Assembly: GCA_964598765.1 (NCBI GenBank)
Contig: CAZRCZ010000016.1
Span: 1-64,000, forward strand
Source: CAZRCZ01 sp964598765
GTDB taxonomy: Bacteria > Sumerlaeota > Sumerlaeia > MVZB01 > JAJFLK01
DNA length: 64,000 bases
Reading direction: 5' to 3'
Below are positions 9,310-16,915 of this stretch, one piece after another. A model generated the notes under the pieces. That model was not told the DNA's origin and ran no database searches. It saw only the letters and a list, made by a program, of their open reading frames with translations. Numbering within the stretch: position 1 is the stretch's first letter; every line of letters starts with the position of its first letter. A program made the translations under genes and the position numbers.

Positions 9310-10014
9310 TTAGGTTGCGTTGAGGAAGCCTTGCAAGAAGCCGATGATCTCGGCTTGACTTTTGTCAAACTCGAAATAATCGCCGTTGTTTAGAAAGGAA
9401 CGCATGAACGCCTCAAGTAGTAAGCGGGCATCCGTTCCTAATTCGTAGAAGCCGTTTTCAATCTCTCCAAGCCGGGCGCTGAACATTCGGTCAAGTCGCG
9501 CGAATCCGTCATGCTCAAAAGGACCTCCATCGGGGATGAAAAACAACTGGCGAAAATGAAAGGTGGAAACCTTTTTCACGAATTCTTTCGTAAAGTAGTA
9601 TTTTAGCCTTCCATCGGAGCCATAGAAATCATAAATCGGAATGACGAGTGCGGTCGGTGCGCGAAACCCTTCGGATTGAACGTCATTTTGTGAAATGGCT
9701 CCCTTCTCGTTAATGGCAATCGTAATGCACGGACGTTTCTTCGCCTTGAAAACCATGAATTCTTCATGTGCTTCAAGATTGAGAGCTTTTATTGGATCAT
9801 GGGAACCAGAGAAAGGTCTTTCGAGGGATTTGACAATTTCCCAAGAAGGGGCTTCCTCGTCCTTGTGGTCATATTCGGTGAGCCGTAGAAACCGGGGCGA
9901 CTCGAAGTAAGGAACGGGAGCGAAGCAGATAGAAAAAGGTGTTATTCGCGCCCCGGAGGAAGCGCGACGTGTGTAGAATGTTCCGATGTATTGCGAGAGA
10001 GGGGAATCACTCAT
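9310..10014 (-). CDS. protein of unknown function paired with Panacea antitoxin (candidate toxin)
   Basis: 234 residues. I recognise no family. It has mixed alpha/beta character with segments such as FMVFKAKKRPCITIAINEKG, PTALVIPIYDFYG, and RQLFFIPDGGPF followed by DGFARLDRMFSARLG. There is no signal peptide or membrane helix. The start overlaps the end of the upstream Panacea gene by 8 nt, so the two form one transcriptional and translational unit. Panacea-domain antitoxins are known to pair with many unrelated toxins, so this is the natural toxin candidate. A PemK-like or other RNA-targeting activity cannot be read from the sequence. Confidence 0.7.
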   Translation of the reverse strand: MSDSPLSQYIGTFYTRRASSGARITPFSICFAPVPYFESPRFLRLTEYDHKDEEAPSWEIVKSLERPFSGSHDPIKALNLEAHEEFMVFKAKKRPCITIAINEKGAISQNDVQSEGFRAPTALVIPIYDFYGSDGRLKYYFTKEFVKKVSTFHFRQLFFIPDGGPFEHDGFARLDRMFSARLGEIENGFYELGTDARLLLEAFMRSFLNNGDYFEFDKSQAEIIGFLQGFLNAT

Positions 10015-10690
10015 CGAATTCCTTCAATGGTGTCTCCACAAATCCCAAATTCTCAGCCTCGGTTGTTTCTTCTTTTGCCATGCCGTTCAATGCTTTCACC
10101 AAGTCGGGGTCGTTTTGCAGGAGGAAGTTCAGATGCCCGGTAATTTCAGGCCGCCTGATCCGATTTTTCTTCTTGAATGCCTTTACAAGCGCAGGATCGA
10201 GGCGGGGGAACAAGACCTTGGTCGGACGCTTCAAATCGTCCAATGCCTTCTTCATATCCAAAGGTTCGCCGCGACGCGCCTCGCGCATGGGACCGGTGTG
10301 GAAATAAACGAAGTCTAGTAGTTTTGGAAGGTCCTCGTGTCCCCAATCTCTGACGATGATTTTGATGCAATTAACTACGGGAACCGGTATGCCCTCGTTC
10401 GGTTCAGTTTCCCAGTCGGCACGGACTCGACGGATACTTTTATCGGAATCGAAATCCTCTGGATCGTCAACTAAGCCTCCTTTCGTGAGGGTGTCCCGCA
10501 ATTGGAACGAATAGGGACCGTAGTGATAATAGACCCAATCAAGATTTGTCAGGCGTTTCTTTTCCAGTTGGTAGTGCCAACATTCGAGAAGATACAGGAG
10601 TTTCACCAAGCGGGTCACGCCGGGAAACTGACCCGTCTGCGTATTAACCTCAGAAGCCAGTGCAGAAATCAAATTCTTGACTTGAATCAT
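10007..10690 (-). CDS. Panacea-domain (SocA/DUF4065-like) antitoxin
   Basis: 227 residues from the ATG giving MIQVKNLISALASEVN. A longer in-frame start would add 45 residues not typical of the family, and no strong ribosome site decides between them. The segment at residues 24-65 (TRLVKLLYLLECWHYQ, then LTNLDWVYYHYGPYSFQL) is the Panacea core: a helix with KLLYL and the W-Y-x-YGP element. By family, such proteins are chaperone-like or proteolytic-adaptor-like antitoxins. The C-terminal region (about 160-227) is charged and may hold the toxin-binding part. Confidence 0.72.
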   Translation of the reverse strand: MIQVKNLISALASEVNTQTGQFPGVTRLVKLLYLLECWHYQLEKKRLTNLDWVYYHYGPYSFQLRDTLTKGGLVDDPEDFDSDKSIRRVRADWETEPNEGIPVPVVNCIKIIVRDWGHEDLPKLLDFVYFHTGPMREARRGEPLDMKKALDDLKRPTKVLFPRLDPALVKAFKKKNRIRRPEITGHLNFLLQNDPDLVKALNGMAKEETTEAENLGFVETPLKEFDE

Positions 10691-10814
10691 TTCAAATTTA
10701 GGATAACGCGACTTTCTTAGCGGTTTCAAGCGCAGACTTAATGCCGTCGGATACTTCAATTCCGAAACGCAAAACCGATTCCAACCTCTGTTAAAGGGGT
10801 GGTAAAAGGTGGTA

Positions 10815-10844
10815 TTGACGCCCAAACGTAGCCTAGGCTATATT
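10815..10844 (+). promoter_or_regulatory. sigma-70 type promoter giving a leaderless start
   Basis: TTGACG (10815-10820) and TATATT (10839-10844) are 18 bp apart. The ATG at 10851 lies only 6 bp after the -10 box, at the expected transcription start. The mRNA would therefore be leaderless, consistent with the lack of a Shine-Dalgarno sequence. Confidence 0.6.
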
Positions 10845-10850
10845 CTTCCC

Positions 10851-11468
10851 ATGAAGGCGTTAGCTCCAAGGGACCGTCAATTTCTCGACGCTTACCTTGT
10901 CCACGGTTGCAACGCTTCCGCCGCGTATCGGGCTTGCGGATTCAAGGGCCGAAACGCCGATGTTCAGGGGTTCAAGATCGCATCCCGTCTCAAGCCCGAA
11001 ATCGAACGCCGCCAAGGGGAAATAGGGAAAACGATCATGCTTTCAACCAAAAGCAAACTTGATTTTCTGGAAGGGGTCTTGCGTGATCCCGGCACGCCGC
11101 TACGGGACAGATTCGCCGCGCTCAAACTTCATTCGACTCTTTCGGGGGAATTCACGCCCGAAGCCTTGTCCGAAACCCGCGCCGCGCAATCGCAAGAGCC
11201 GGATTCAACCGAGCCGCTCGCGCCGATCCCGCTCAAATTTGCCGACGTTTTCACCGTTGCCATGTGGCGGAAGCATTTGGAGATGAAACTTCGGTCATCA
11301 AGTCCCGCGGAATTGGCGGGCTTGCTCAAAGCGGATGTTATGAATCACCACCGGGAGGCCTGTGAATTTTTGAGGAAGCTGGAAAAAGAAGAAGCCGCCG
11401 CGCTCAACGGCAACGGCGCAACCGAAGTTCCGGCGCAAGCGGTCAACGGTCACGTCAACGCCGCCTGA
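10851..11468 (+). CDS. terminase small subunit-like DNA-binding protein, orphan
   Basis: 205 residues from the ATG at 10851. The N-terminus (LAPRDRQFLDAYLVHGCNAS, then AAYRACGFKG) has the layout of phage terminase small subunits, where a first helix is followed by an HTH and an ARLL-like second part (here KIASRLKPEIERRQ). The segment STKSKLDFLEGVLRDPGTPLRD resembles the following helix of the same family. The C-terminal third (MWRKHLEMKLRS... onward) is helical with a low-complexity tail. No large terminase or other phage gene follows, so it is either a remnant or a repurposed DNA-binding protein. Confidence 0.6.
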   Translation: MKALAPRDRQFLDAYLVHGCNASAAYRACGFKGRNADVQGFKIASRLKPEIERRQGEIGKTIMLSTKSKLDFLEGVLRDPGTPLRDRFAALKLHSTLSGEFTPEALSETRAAQSQEPDSTEPLAPIPLKFADVFTVAMWRKHLEMKLRSSSPAELAGLLKADVMNHHREACEFLRKLEKEEAAALNGNGATEVPAQAVNGHVNAA

Positions 11469-12192
11469 TAAAACTCCAAGGGACTCCGCCGGAAACGTGG
11501 TCCGGTTTTGGATCCGCCCCGCGTGAAGATGGAACGATACGGTAAGGCGGGTTGGTGGAGAGGCTCATAGACCCGCCGGGGAGTGATCGAACGTCTCTCG
11601 CATTTTTTCAATGACCCCCCATAAAAATTTTTCCCACTCGCCCGCAACGAATCGGACCTGCCATCCCCCCCGCCCGGCTCCCGCGCCGCGTTCGATCCGG
11701 TCGAATCACGCCCGATCTTCAATCGCTCCCTGAAACCGCCCGAATCGTTCAAACCCGCTTTTCCGAGCGAAAATCGCCCCGTATGACTTCATTACAGCCC
11801 CACCACGGCGTTTTCTCGGAACGATCCTTGTCGGATTACCTTGGGATTTTGCGACGCGCTATAAGCGAAGTCCCGTTCCCGATCCGCGCCAGCTTTTCGA
11901 CCAGCGACGCGCTTCGCTTTGGGCAATGCAACGGGAGTCCCACGTCGCTCGGATTGGAACCATTCGCGGGAGCCGATCATCGCCGATCCCGAAACGCCGG
12001 GGAGCCGTGAGCGCAAAAGAAAACCCTCCCGATCTTGCGTTGACCGGGAGGGTCGAATGGGTTCCAAAACCCGATGCCAGAAAATTGCCAGTTTTTTACA
12101 GCTAACAGGCCGGAATGAAGCCGGAATTTGGTTTGGGATGATTCCGTTGAATCCGAGCGGAACACTTGCTATTCTTGGGGTTAATTGTGTTC
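11469..12192. other. 724-bp stretch without a confident gene
   Basis: No open frame here has a ribosome site and a plausible protein. A 75-codon plus-strand frame (11783-12010) is the only one of note and shows no known domain. The stretch contains C-rich runs and an AT-rich patch, a terminator-like hairpin at 12023-12053, and the tRNA-Arg promoter near its end (TTGAAT, 17 bp, TATTCT at about 12147-12175). It may be decayed sequence at the edge of the accessory cluster. Confidence 0.45.
12023..12053 (-). terminator. intrinsic-terminator-like hairpin
   Basis: 9-bp perfect arms ACCCTCCCG / CGGGAGGGT with a 13-nt loop. On the minus strand the stem is followed by TTTTCTTTTG, the U-tract expected of an intrinsic terminator. 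No minus-strand gene ends nearby, so its role is unclear. Confidence 0.4.
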
Positions 12193-12269
12193 GCGCCAGT
12201 AGCTCAGTTGGATAGAGCATCGGTCTTCGGAACCGAGGGTCGGGGGTTCAAGTCCCTCCTGGCGCGCCA
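12193..12269 (+). tRNA. tRNA-Arg (anticodon TCG)
   Basis: A full cloverleaf is visible: acceptor GCGCCAG pairs perfectly with CTGGCGC, the D arm is GCTC...GAGC, and the anticodon stem TCGGT/ACCGA encloses loop CTTCGGA (anticodon TCG). The variable loop is GGGTC, and the T arm has TTCAAGT. The discriminator is G and CCA is encoded. It reads CGA and related Arg codons by wobble. It stands alone, at the right border of the defence cluster. Confidence 0.96.
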
Positions 12270-12312
12270 CTCATTCTAAGGTCGGAGGTTGAAGGTCCAG
12301 ACCGCCACCCTG

Positions 12313-12416
12313 AATTTCTCGTTCTTGCTCTTACTCTTGCTCTTGCTCGTAATCTTAATCGTAATCGAAAAGCTCTGTAACAATTTTCGAGCACGAGCAC
12401 GATTACGAGCACGAAA
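12313..12416. repeat. imperfect inverted array of GAGCAA/CGAGCA-type hexamers
   Basis: The left part is a run of variants of TTGCTC and TTACTC hexamers changing to GTAATC. The right part, after about 25 bp, carries GAGCAC and GATTAC hexamers on the opposite sense. The same hexamer family recurs at 42047, 47169 and 48052. The two arms can fold into an imperfect hairpin. The array lies between tRNA-Arg and the VWA gene 3' end and might act in termination or be a small mobile repeat. Confidence 0.6.
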
Positions 12417-12607
12417 GATGCGCGCATTTGAACCAATGCTCCAATCTCGTCCAAAAATCAATCGCGGCCGGGATTGGTTTTCTCCAACTCCGGCCGCGAC
12501 CGTGGTCCTGACGGCTTGATCGTTTCTTCGAGGGCTTTGTTGTAAGGGTTGCCTGTTTTCGCCGTCGGGATTTTTTCGTATTCTCACGCAGAGCCGCGGA
12601 AATCGAG

Positions 12608-12649
12608 GAGCATTTCTTCTCCGTGCCTCTGCGCCTCCGTGGTGAATCT
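12608..12649 (-). repeat. dispersed CACGGAGGCGCAGAGGCACGGAG-type repeat
   Basis: Read on the minus strand this is a TTCACCACGGAGGCGCAGAG-like sequence ending in GCACGGAGAAG. It belongs to the same family as the inverted pair at 21663-21877. It abuts the stop codon of the large VWA gene. Confidence 0.5.
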
Positions 12650-15600
12650 TCATTCCTCCAGCGGAATCGGCTTCGGTCCGTCCGAATTATCCGGCACGGG
12701 TTGCGGTTTGTAAGGCGGCACGGGAGGCGGACGGCGGTCAATCAGCCGCTCGGCCATGTCAATCAACCCGCGCAGTTCCGCCGCTTCGGGGCCGGGGGGA
12801 TTGCCGGGAAACGCCTGATCGAAGACCTTGGCGACGTCGGTCATGCGCCGTCCTCGCGCGTAGTAGCTGTTGCGCAGAATCTCGGCGTATTCGGCGGCGA
12901 CGGCGCACAGTTTGAAGTGCGCCTCGGTCGAGGCGAAATCCTTGGAGGCGTCGCGCAGGCGGATCGGTCCCTTGATTTCCTTCACGGCCATTTCCTTGTC
13001 GGGTTGTTTGTAGCGGACGAACACCGTCGCGGCGTTGTCCTCTTCGGCGCCTTTGGCGAGTTCGACCTCATAGAGCGCGGTGACGGCGTGTCCCGCGCCG
13101 ATCTCTCCGGCGTCCACCGCGTCGTTGCGGAAATCCTTGTCGGCGATGTCGCGGTTTTCATAGCCGAGAAGGCGATAGCGCGCAATCGCCGAGGGATTGA
13201 ACTCGACCTGAATTTTCACGTCTTGGGCGATGACCTCGATCGCGCCGAGCAGGTCCTTCGTCATGAACTTCTGCGCCTCGCCGTCGTTGTCAATATAGAC
13301 GTAGTGGCCGTTGCCCTTGTCGGCGAGTTGTTCGAGCAGAACGTCGTTGTAGTTTCCCATTCCGACGCCGACCGCCGTGAGGTAGATGTTGTCCTTCGCG
13401 CTGGCGGAGATTTGCGTCAGGATCGCGTCGGTCTGCGTCAGGCCGGTGTTGGCGACGCCGTCGGAAAAGAGGATCACGCGGTTGACCGCTTTGGCGTCGA
13501 ACACGCGCCGCGCCATCGCGTAGCCGATCTGCAATCCCTCGGCGGCGTTGGTCGAGCCGCCGGCGTGAAGTCCGGCGATGACCGAATAAACCTGCGACGA
13601 GTCGCGGTTCACGTGGGCGAGCAATTCGTGGCCGTTGGATTCAAACGACGCGATTCCGATCCGATCTTCGGGACGCAACTTGCCGACGAGCATCGTCAGC
13701 ATCCGCTTGACCATCTCCAACCGGTTTTCCCGTTGCATCGAGCCGGAGCAATCAATCACGAACGTGAGGATGAGCGGCTTGCGTTGCGCTTCGGGGATTT
13801 CGCGTCCCTTGATCCCGATCTTGAGCAGGTGATACCCCTGACCGAACGGCGACGGAGCCATTTCGCCATAGACGGCGAAGGTGCGGCCATCGGAGTTCTC
13901 TGTCGGGGCGGGATAGGGGGCGGGAAAATAATTGACGATTTCCTCGACGCGGATCGCGGCGCACGGGGGCAATGTCCCGCGATTCAGATAATTCCGCGCC
14001 ATGACGTAGGAGGCTTTGTCCACCTCCACCGAGAAGGTCGAGAGCTTGTCGTCCTTGGTCTCGACGAACGGATTGACGCCGTAGTCCTTGAAATACATGG
14101 CGTCGGGCGTTCCGCCGGGAGGGAGAACGACCCTAGCTTGCGCAATGTCCTCGCTCTCTTGGAATCCATCACGCCAACGGTTACGCTCGCTCGGAGAATC
14201 CTGCGGAGCGGCGGCGATTTGGCGCTGGTATTCCGCCGCGGCGTCGGCTTCGTTCTGAGCCGCCTTTCTGTTTCTCAAATAAACCTTGAACGGTCCGCCG
14301 AGCGAATTGTAAGTGCCCGCAGGAATCGGCGCCGAAGGGTTCACGGTTTTTGCATATCTCTTGTTCGGATCGAGCTGTAGCGCTTGGCCTTGGCTGGTCG
14401 GCGCGCCCTCGGAGACTTGTTTCCAATCCTGACCGGTCGGACCGAATCTCGAAGCAGCTTCGGCGCCAGACTGCGCGGGGTTAAGATTTCTTCGCGCTTG
14501 TTCCGTGTCCGGCTTCATAGCAAGAGCATGTTGGGGAGTTTCGGTAGCGGGTTGAGCAGATGCCACAATTTCCCCGTTCATGTTTTTTCCTGCACTCAAT
14601 CTTTCCAAAACCTGCAAGCGGGATTGCGCCGCTTGATTATTGGCGTCAAGTTTTATGATTTCCCGCAATTTGTCTTTTGATTCCTCGAATTTCTTGCCCT
14701 TAGCCAAGGCGTTGGAATCACGAAATAGACTAGCAATGGCCGTCGTTTTGCGTGAATTGTCCTCGCGCTGATCCTGAATTTTTTTGACTTGGGAGGTCAC
14801 GTCATCAACTTTGCACCCCAATTTTTCAAGTTGCCCCCTTAAGGCAATGGGATCGCCGATGATGCCGCATTTACCTCCGACGTCTTGGTGCTTGATATGT
14901 TCCTCCACTAGAGCCGTGAGCTTTTTCATGTCTTCATCGCTGAGTTGGACCGAGCCGACGGCTTTTTTCACGTAATCGGAAAGCTCCTCCTTGTTGATCT
15001 CCGCCAACGCAATGTCGCGTCCGTTGAAGGTTCTCGTAGTTGTTTCCCTTTTGGTCTCAATGATTCTCGTTGGCGCGAAGCCTTCCCGTTCCAGTTGCGC
15101 CTTCATTTTGATCGCTTCGGCCTTGGTCGGGAAATTGCCGCATTCGACCGTGGCCGTGCCGTCTTTGTTTTCGATCAGATAGACCGGAATGTAGCCGAGG
15201 CTTTCCAGCATGAGCCGGTTGTCGGCGGCGACTTTGACGGGGGCGTTTTCCACTACACGGATCCGAAAAACCGTTTCCCCCGCATTGGCGACGGGGACGG
15301 TTTGCATGGGGACGGGGTTGGGCGCGGACACGACGGCGGATGGAGCTTGAACAGCCTTCGCCATTTCGCGGACAGCAGAAATTTTATCCTCTTCCGCCAT
15401 TGCGGATGCGGGGGGTTTGGCACCATAAATCTGCAAGGTCGCCGAATCGGTCTTCCGCGCTTGATCCTTCTGCTTCTCATGCTCCTTCTCCTTCTCACTC
15501 TTCTTCATCAACGAATCGGCTTGGACAGCCGACCTACGTGAATCCGTCGAAGCGATTTGGATTTCCTCCGTGTCAATTCGGTGCGACGACGTGGCATGGG

Positions 15601-16036
15601 CATCCTGCCCGGGTTCATGGTGTTCACGAGCGGAACGCCCGTGCCACCCCGTCGGTGTGTTCAGAACCAGCATGAGGAGCGCGGCGGCGGCGAGTCCAAG
15701 GAAACCCAAAGTGCGGGGACGGAGGCGAAGGATTTTAGCTTTCCCAGACGCAGGCCGAAGTCCATGGACCGGCTCGCCGGGGTTTGTGTGCGCGATTGTC
15801 GCTTGAATTTCAGCCCGCAGTTTCTCCATCCGATCCGCGCTTAATTCCGTGACGCCCGAATCCGACGGAGCATTGGCTTGCAGAAACGCCACCGCGCCGC
15901 GCAGTTCATCCAGTTCGGCGCGGCAGGCCGGGCAATCGGCCAGATGCCGCTCGACCTCCATTTTTTCCGACGCCTCAAGCTCGTCAAAAAGCAGGGCGGC
16001 GAGCAGGGTTTGGATTTGTTCGCAAGACGTTTTCAT
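12650..16036 (-). CDS. anti-sigma (zf-HC2) / SPOR-like / von Willebrand A (YfbK-type) fusion protein
   Basis: 1128 residues, about twice the usual YfbK-like length. The N-terminal zinc-binding anti-sigma domain (residues 1-55, C5 and HLADCPAC at 31-38) is followed by one membrane helix (about 108-127). A repeat-like peptide comes next at 130-150. After that there is a SPOR-like domain containing FPTKAEAIKMKAQLEREGF, a charged helical region, and the VWA_N and VWA domains with MIDAS DCSGS near residue 760. The C-terminal part matches DUF3520. The start overlaps the ECF sigma gene stop as ATGA, so it should sequester that sigma factor and link it to an extracytoplasmic VWA domain. The exact signal is unknown. 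Confidence 0.85.
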   Translation of the reverse strand: MKTSCEQIQTLLAALLFDELEASEKMEVERHLADCPACRAELDELRGAVAFLQANAPSDSGVTELSADRMEKLRAEIQATIAHTNPGEPVHGLRPASGKAKILRLRPRTLGFLGLAAAALLMLVLNTPTGWHGRSAREHHEPGQDAHATSSHRIDTEEIQIASTDSRRSAVQADSLMKKSEKEKEHEKQKDQARKTDSATLQIYGAKPPASAMAEEDKISAVREMAKAVQAPSAVVSAPNPVPMQTVPVANAGETVFRIRVVENAPVKVAADNRLMLESLGYIPVYLIENKDGTATVECGNFPTKAEAIKMKAQLEREGFAPTRIIETKRETTTRTFNGRDIALAEINKEELSDYVKKAVGSVQLSDEDMKKLTALVEEHIKHQDVGGKCGIIGDPIALRGQLEKLGCKVDDVTSQVKKIQDQREDNSRKTTAIASLFRDSNALAKGKKFEESKDKLREIIKLDANNQAAQSRLQVLERLSAGKNMNGEIVASAQPATETPQHALAMKPDTEQARRNLNPAQSGAEAASRFGPTGQDWKQVSEGAPTSQGQALQLDPNKRYAKTVNPSAPIPAGTYNSLGGPFKVYLRNRKAAQNEADAAAEYQRQIAAAPQDSPSERNRWRDGFQESEDIAQARVVLPPGGTPDAMYFKDYGVNPFVETKDDKLSTFSVEVDKASYVMARNYLNRGTLPPCAAIRVEEIVNYFPAPYPAPTENSDGRTFAVYGEMAPSPFGQGYHLLKIGIKGREIPEAQRKPLILTFVIDCSGSMQRENRLEMVKRMLTMLVGKLRPEDRIGIASFESNGHELLAHVNRDSSQVYSVIAGLHAGGSTNAAEGLQIGYAMARRVFDAKAVNRVILFSDGVANTGLTQTDAILTQISASAKDNIYLTAVGVGMGNYNDVLLEQLADKGNGHYVYIDNDGEAQKFMTKDLLGAIEVIAQDVKIQVEFNPSAIARYRLLGYENRDIADKDFRNDAVDAGEIGAGHAVTALYEVELAKGAEEDNAATVFVRYKQPDKEMAVKEIKGPIRLRDASKDFASTEAHFKLCAVAAEYAEILRNSYYARGRRMTDVAKVFDQAFPGNPPGPEAAELRGLIDMAERLIDRRPPPVPPYKPQPVPDNSDGPKPIPLEE

Positions 16037-16605
16037 GATTCGACGACCTCCGTGGAGCGGATCAGTCCGGCCAGTTTCTTCAGTCCCTGATAAATCTGAA
16101 CGCCGACGTTGGAGACCGACAGGCCGGTGATCTCGCTGATTTCCCGATACGTTTTTCCCTCATAGACCCGCAGGACGAGGAGGGTCCGCTGGTTTTCGGT
16201 CAGGCGGCGCAAGAGCCTTTCGGTCCGTTCCCGCGATTCCTCGATCTGGAGAACCCGCGCCGGCGACGGGGCCGGCTCGGGGGGATCCATTTGTTCCATT
16301 TGCGCGCGCATGTGGACCTCCTTTCGGATTTGGTCAACGCACAGATTGTGCGTCGCCCGGTAGAGCCAGCTGGAAAGGGAGCGGGGATCCCGTTCCCTCG
16401 GAGGGGCCTTCAGGTAGCGAAGGAAAACCTCCTGCACGGCGTCTTGGGCGGCGTCGCAATCGCGCAGAAACCGCTGGGCGTAGCGGAGAAGCGGAGCCTG
16501 ATAGGCGGCGACGACCGATTCCAGTTCACCCGTCCCGTCAGGGTTGGGCGGAGATGGCTCAGAGGCCGGATTGATCGTCATCGCATTGGCTCCCGCAAGC
16601 CGCAT
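16033..16605 (-). CDS. ECF RNA polymerase sigma factor (RpoE-like)
   Basis: 190 residues from the first ATG, or 182 from a second ATG at 16581, which has a better placed GGGAG. Sigma region 2 spans about 30-95 (YAQRFLRDCDAAQDAVQEVF, then SWLYRATHNLCVDQIR). Region 4 spans about 128-185 (LTENQRTLLVLRVYEGKTYR followed by EISEITGLSVSNVG). It directs transcription of a regulon that by analogy includes its own operon. It is coupled to the downstream zf-HC2 anti-sigma/VWA gene by a 4-nt overlap. Confidence 0.92.
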   Translation of the reverse strand: MRLAGANAMTINPASEPSPPNPDGTGELESVVAAYQAPLLRYAQRFLRDCDAAQDAVQEVFLRYLKAPPRERDPRSLSSWLYRATHNLCVDQIRKEVHMRAQMEQMDPPEPAPSPARVLQIEESRERTERLLRRLTENQRTLLVLRVYEGKTYREISEITGLSVSNVGVQIYQGLKKLAGLIRSTEVVES

Positions 16606-16915
16606 TGCCCTTCACGCGCTTTAAGGACGTATGGGGAGGGCGATTTATTAAGGACCGATTGAAATTTTTTTTCCAGTCAGATACGGCCGGGATCAATACG
16701 GTCGCATTAACGGTCTGTTCTCATTAAGTCTGCGATTTATCGCAGGGACGGACGAGCGGATTGTCTCCACAACCGTTTTCAACGGTTTTTCTGTTCTCAA
16801 AAACCGTTAAAACGGTTCCAACAATCCCGCTCCTCACTAACCCCGCGATCAAATCGCGGGGTTAATGGAACAAGAAGAAGCGGACTGAAAGAAATTGAAT
16901 TGCGGTTGGACGGGA
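16606..16915. other. intergenic block with three hairpins
   Basis: No gene is seen. Two AACCGTT/AACGGTT hairpins (16771-16790 and 16801-16817) each end in a T run, on the plus and minus strand respectively. A perfect 12-bp stem with loop CAA lies at 16838-16864. They sit between the end of the membrane-protein gene and the start of the sigma gene, so they probably isolate the two minus-strand units. Confidence 0.6.
16771..16864. terminator. cluster of terminator-like hairpins
   Basis: AACCGTTTTCAACGGTTTTT has a T run on the plus strand; AACCGTTTTAACGGTTTTT has one on the minus strand. A third stem, TAACCCCGCGAT / ATCGCGGGGTTA, is the strongest. A transcript of the upstream membrane-protein gene meets all of them. 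Confidence 0.6.

Noticed and set aside
12193..12269. tRNA-Arg as integration site of the defence cluster
   Set aside because: The cluster lies on the 5' side of the tRNA, no integrase is present and I find no second copy of the tRNA 3' end.
12623..14380. 585-codon plus-strand open frame
   Set aside because: It is antisense to the VWA protein, whose domain motifs are clear on the minus strand.
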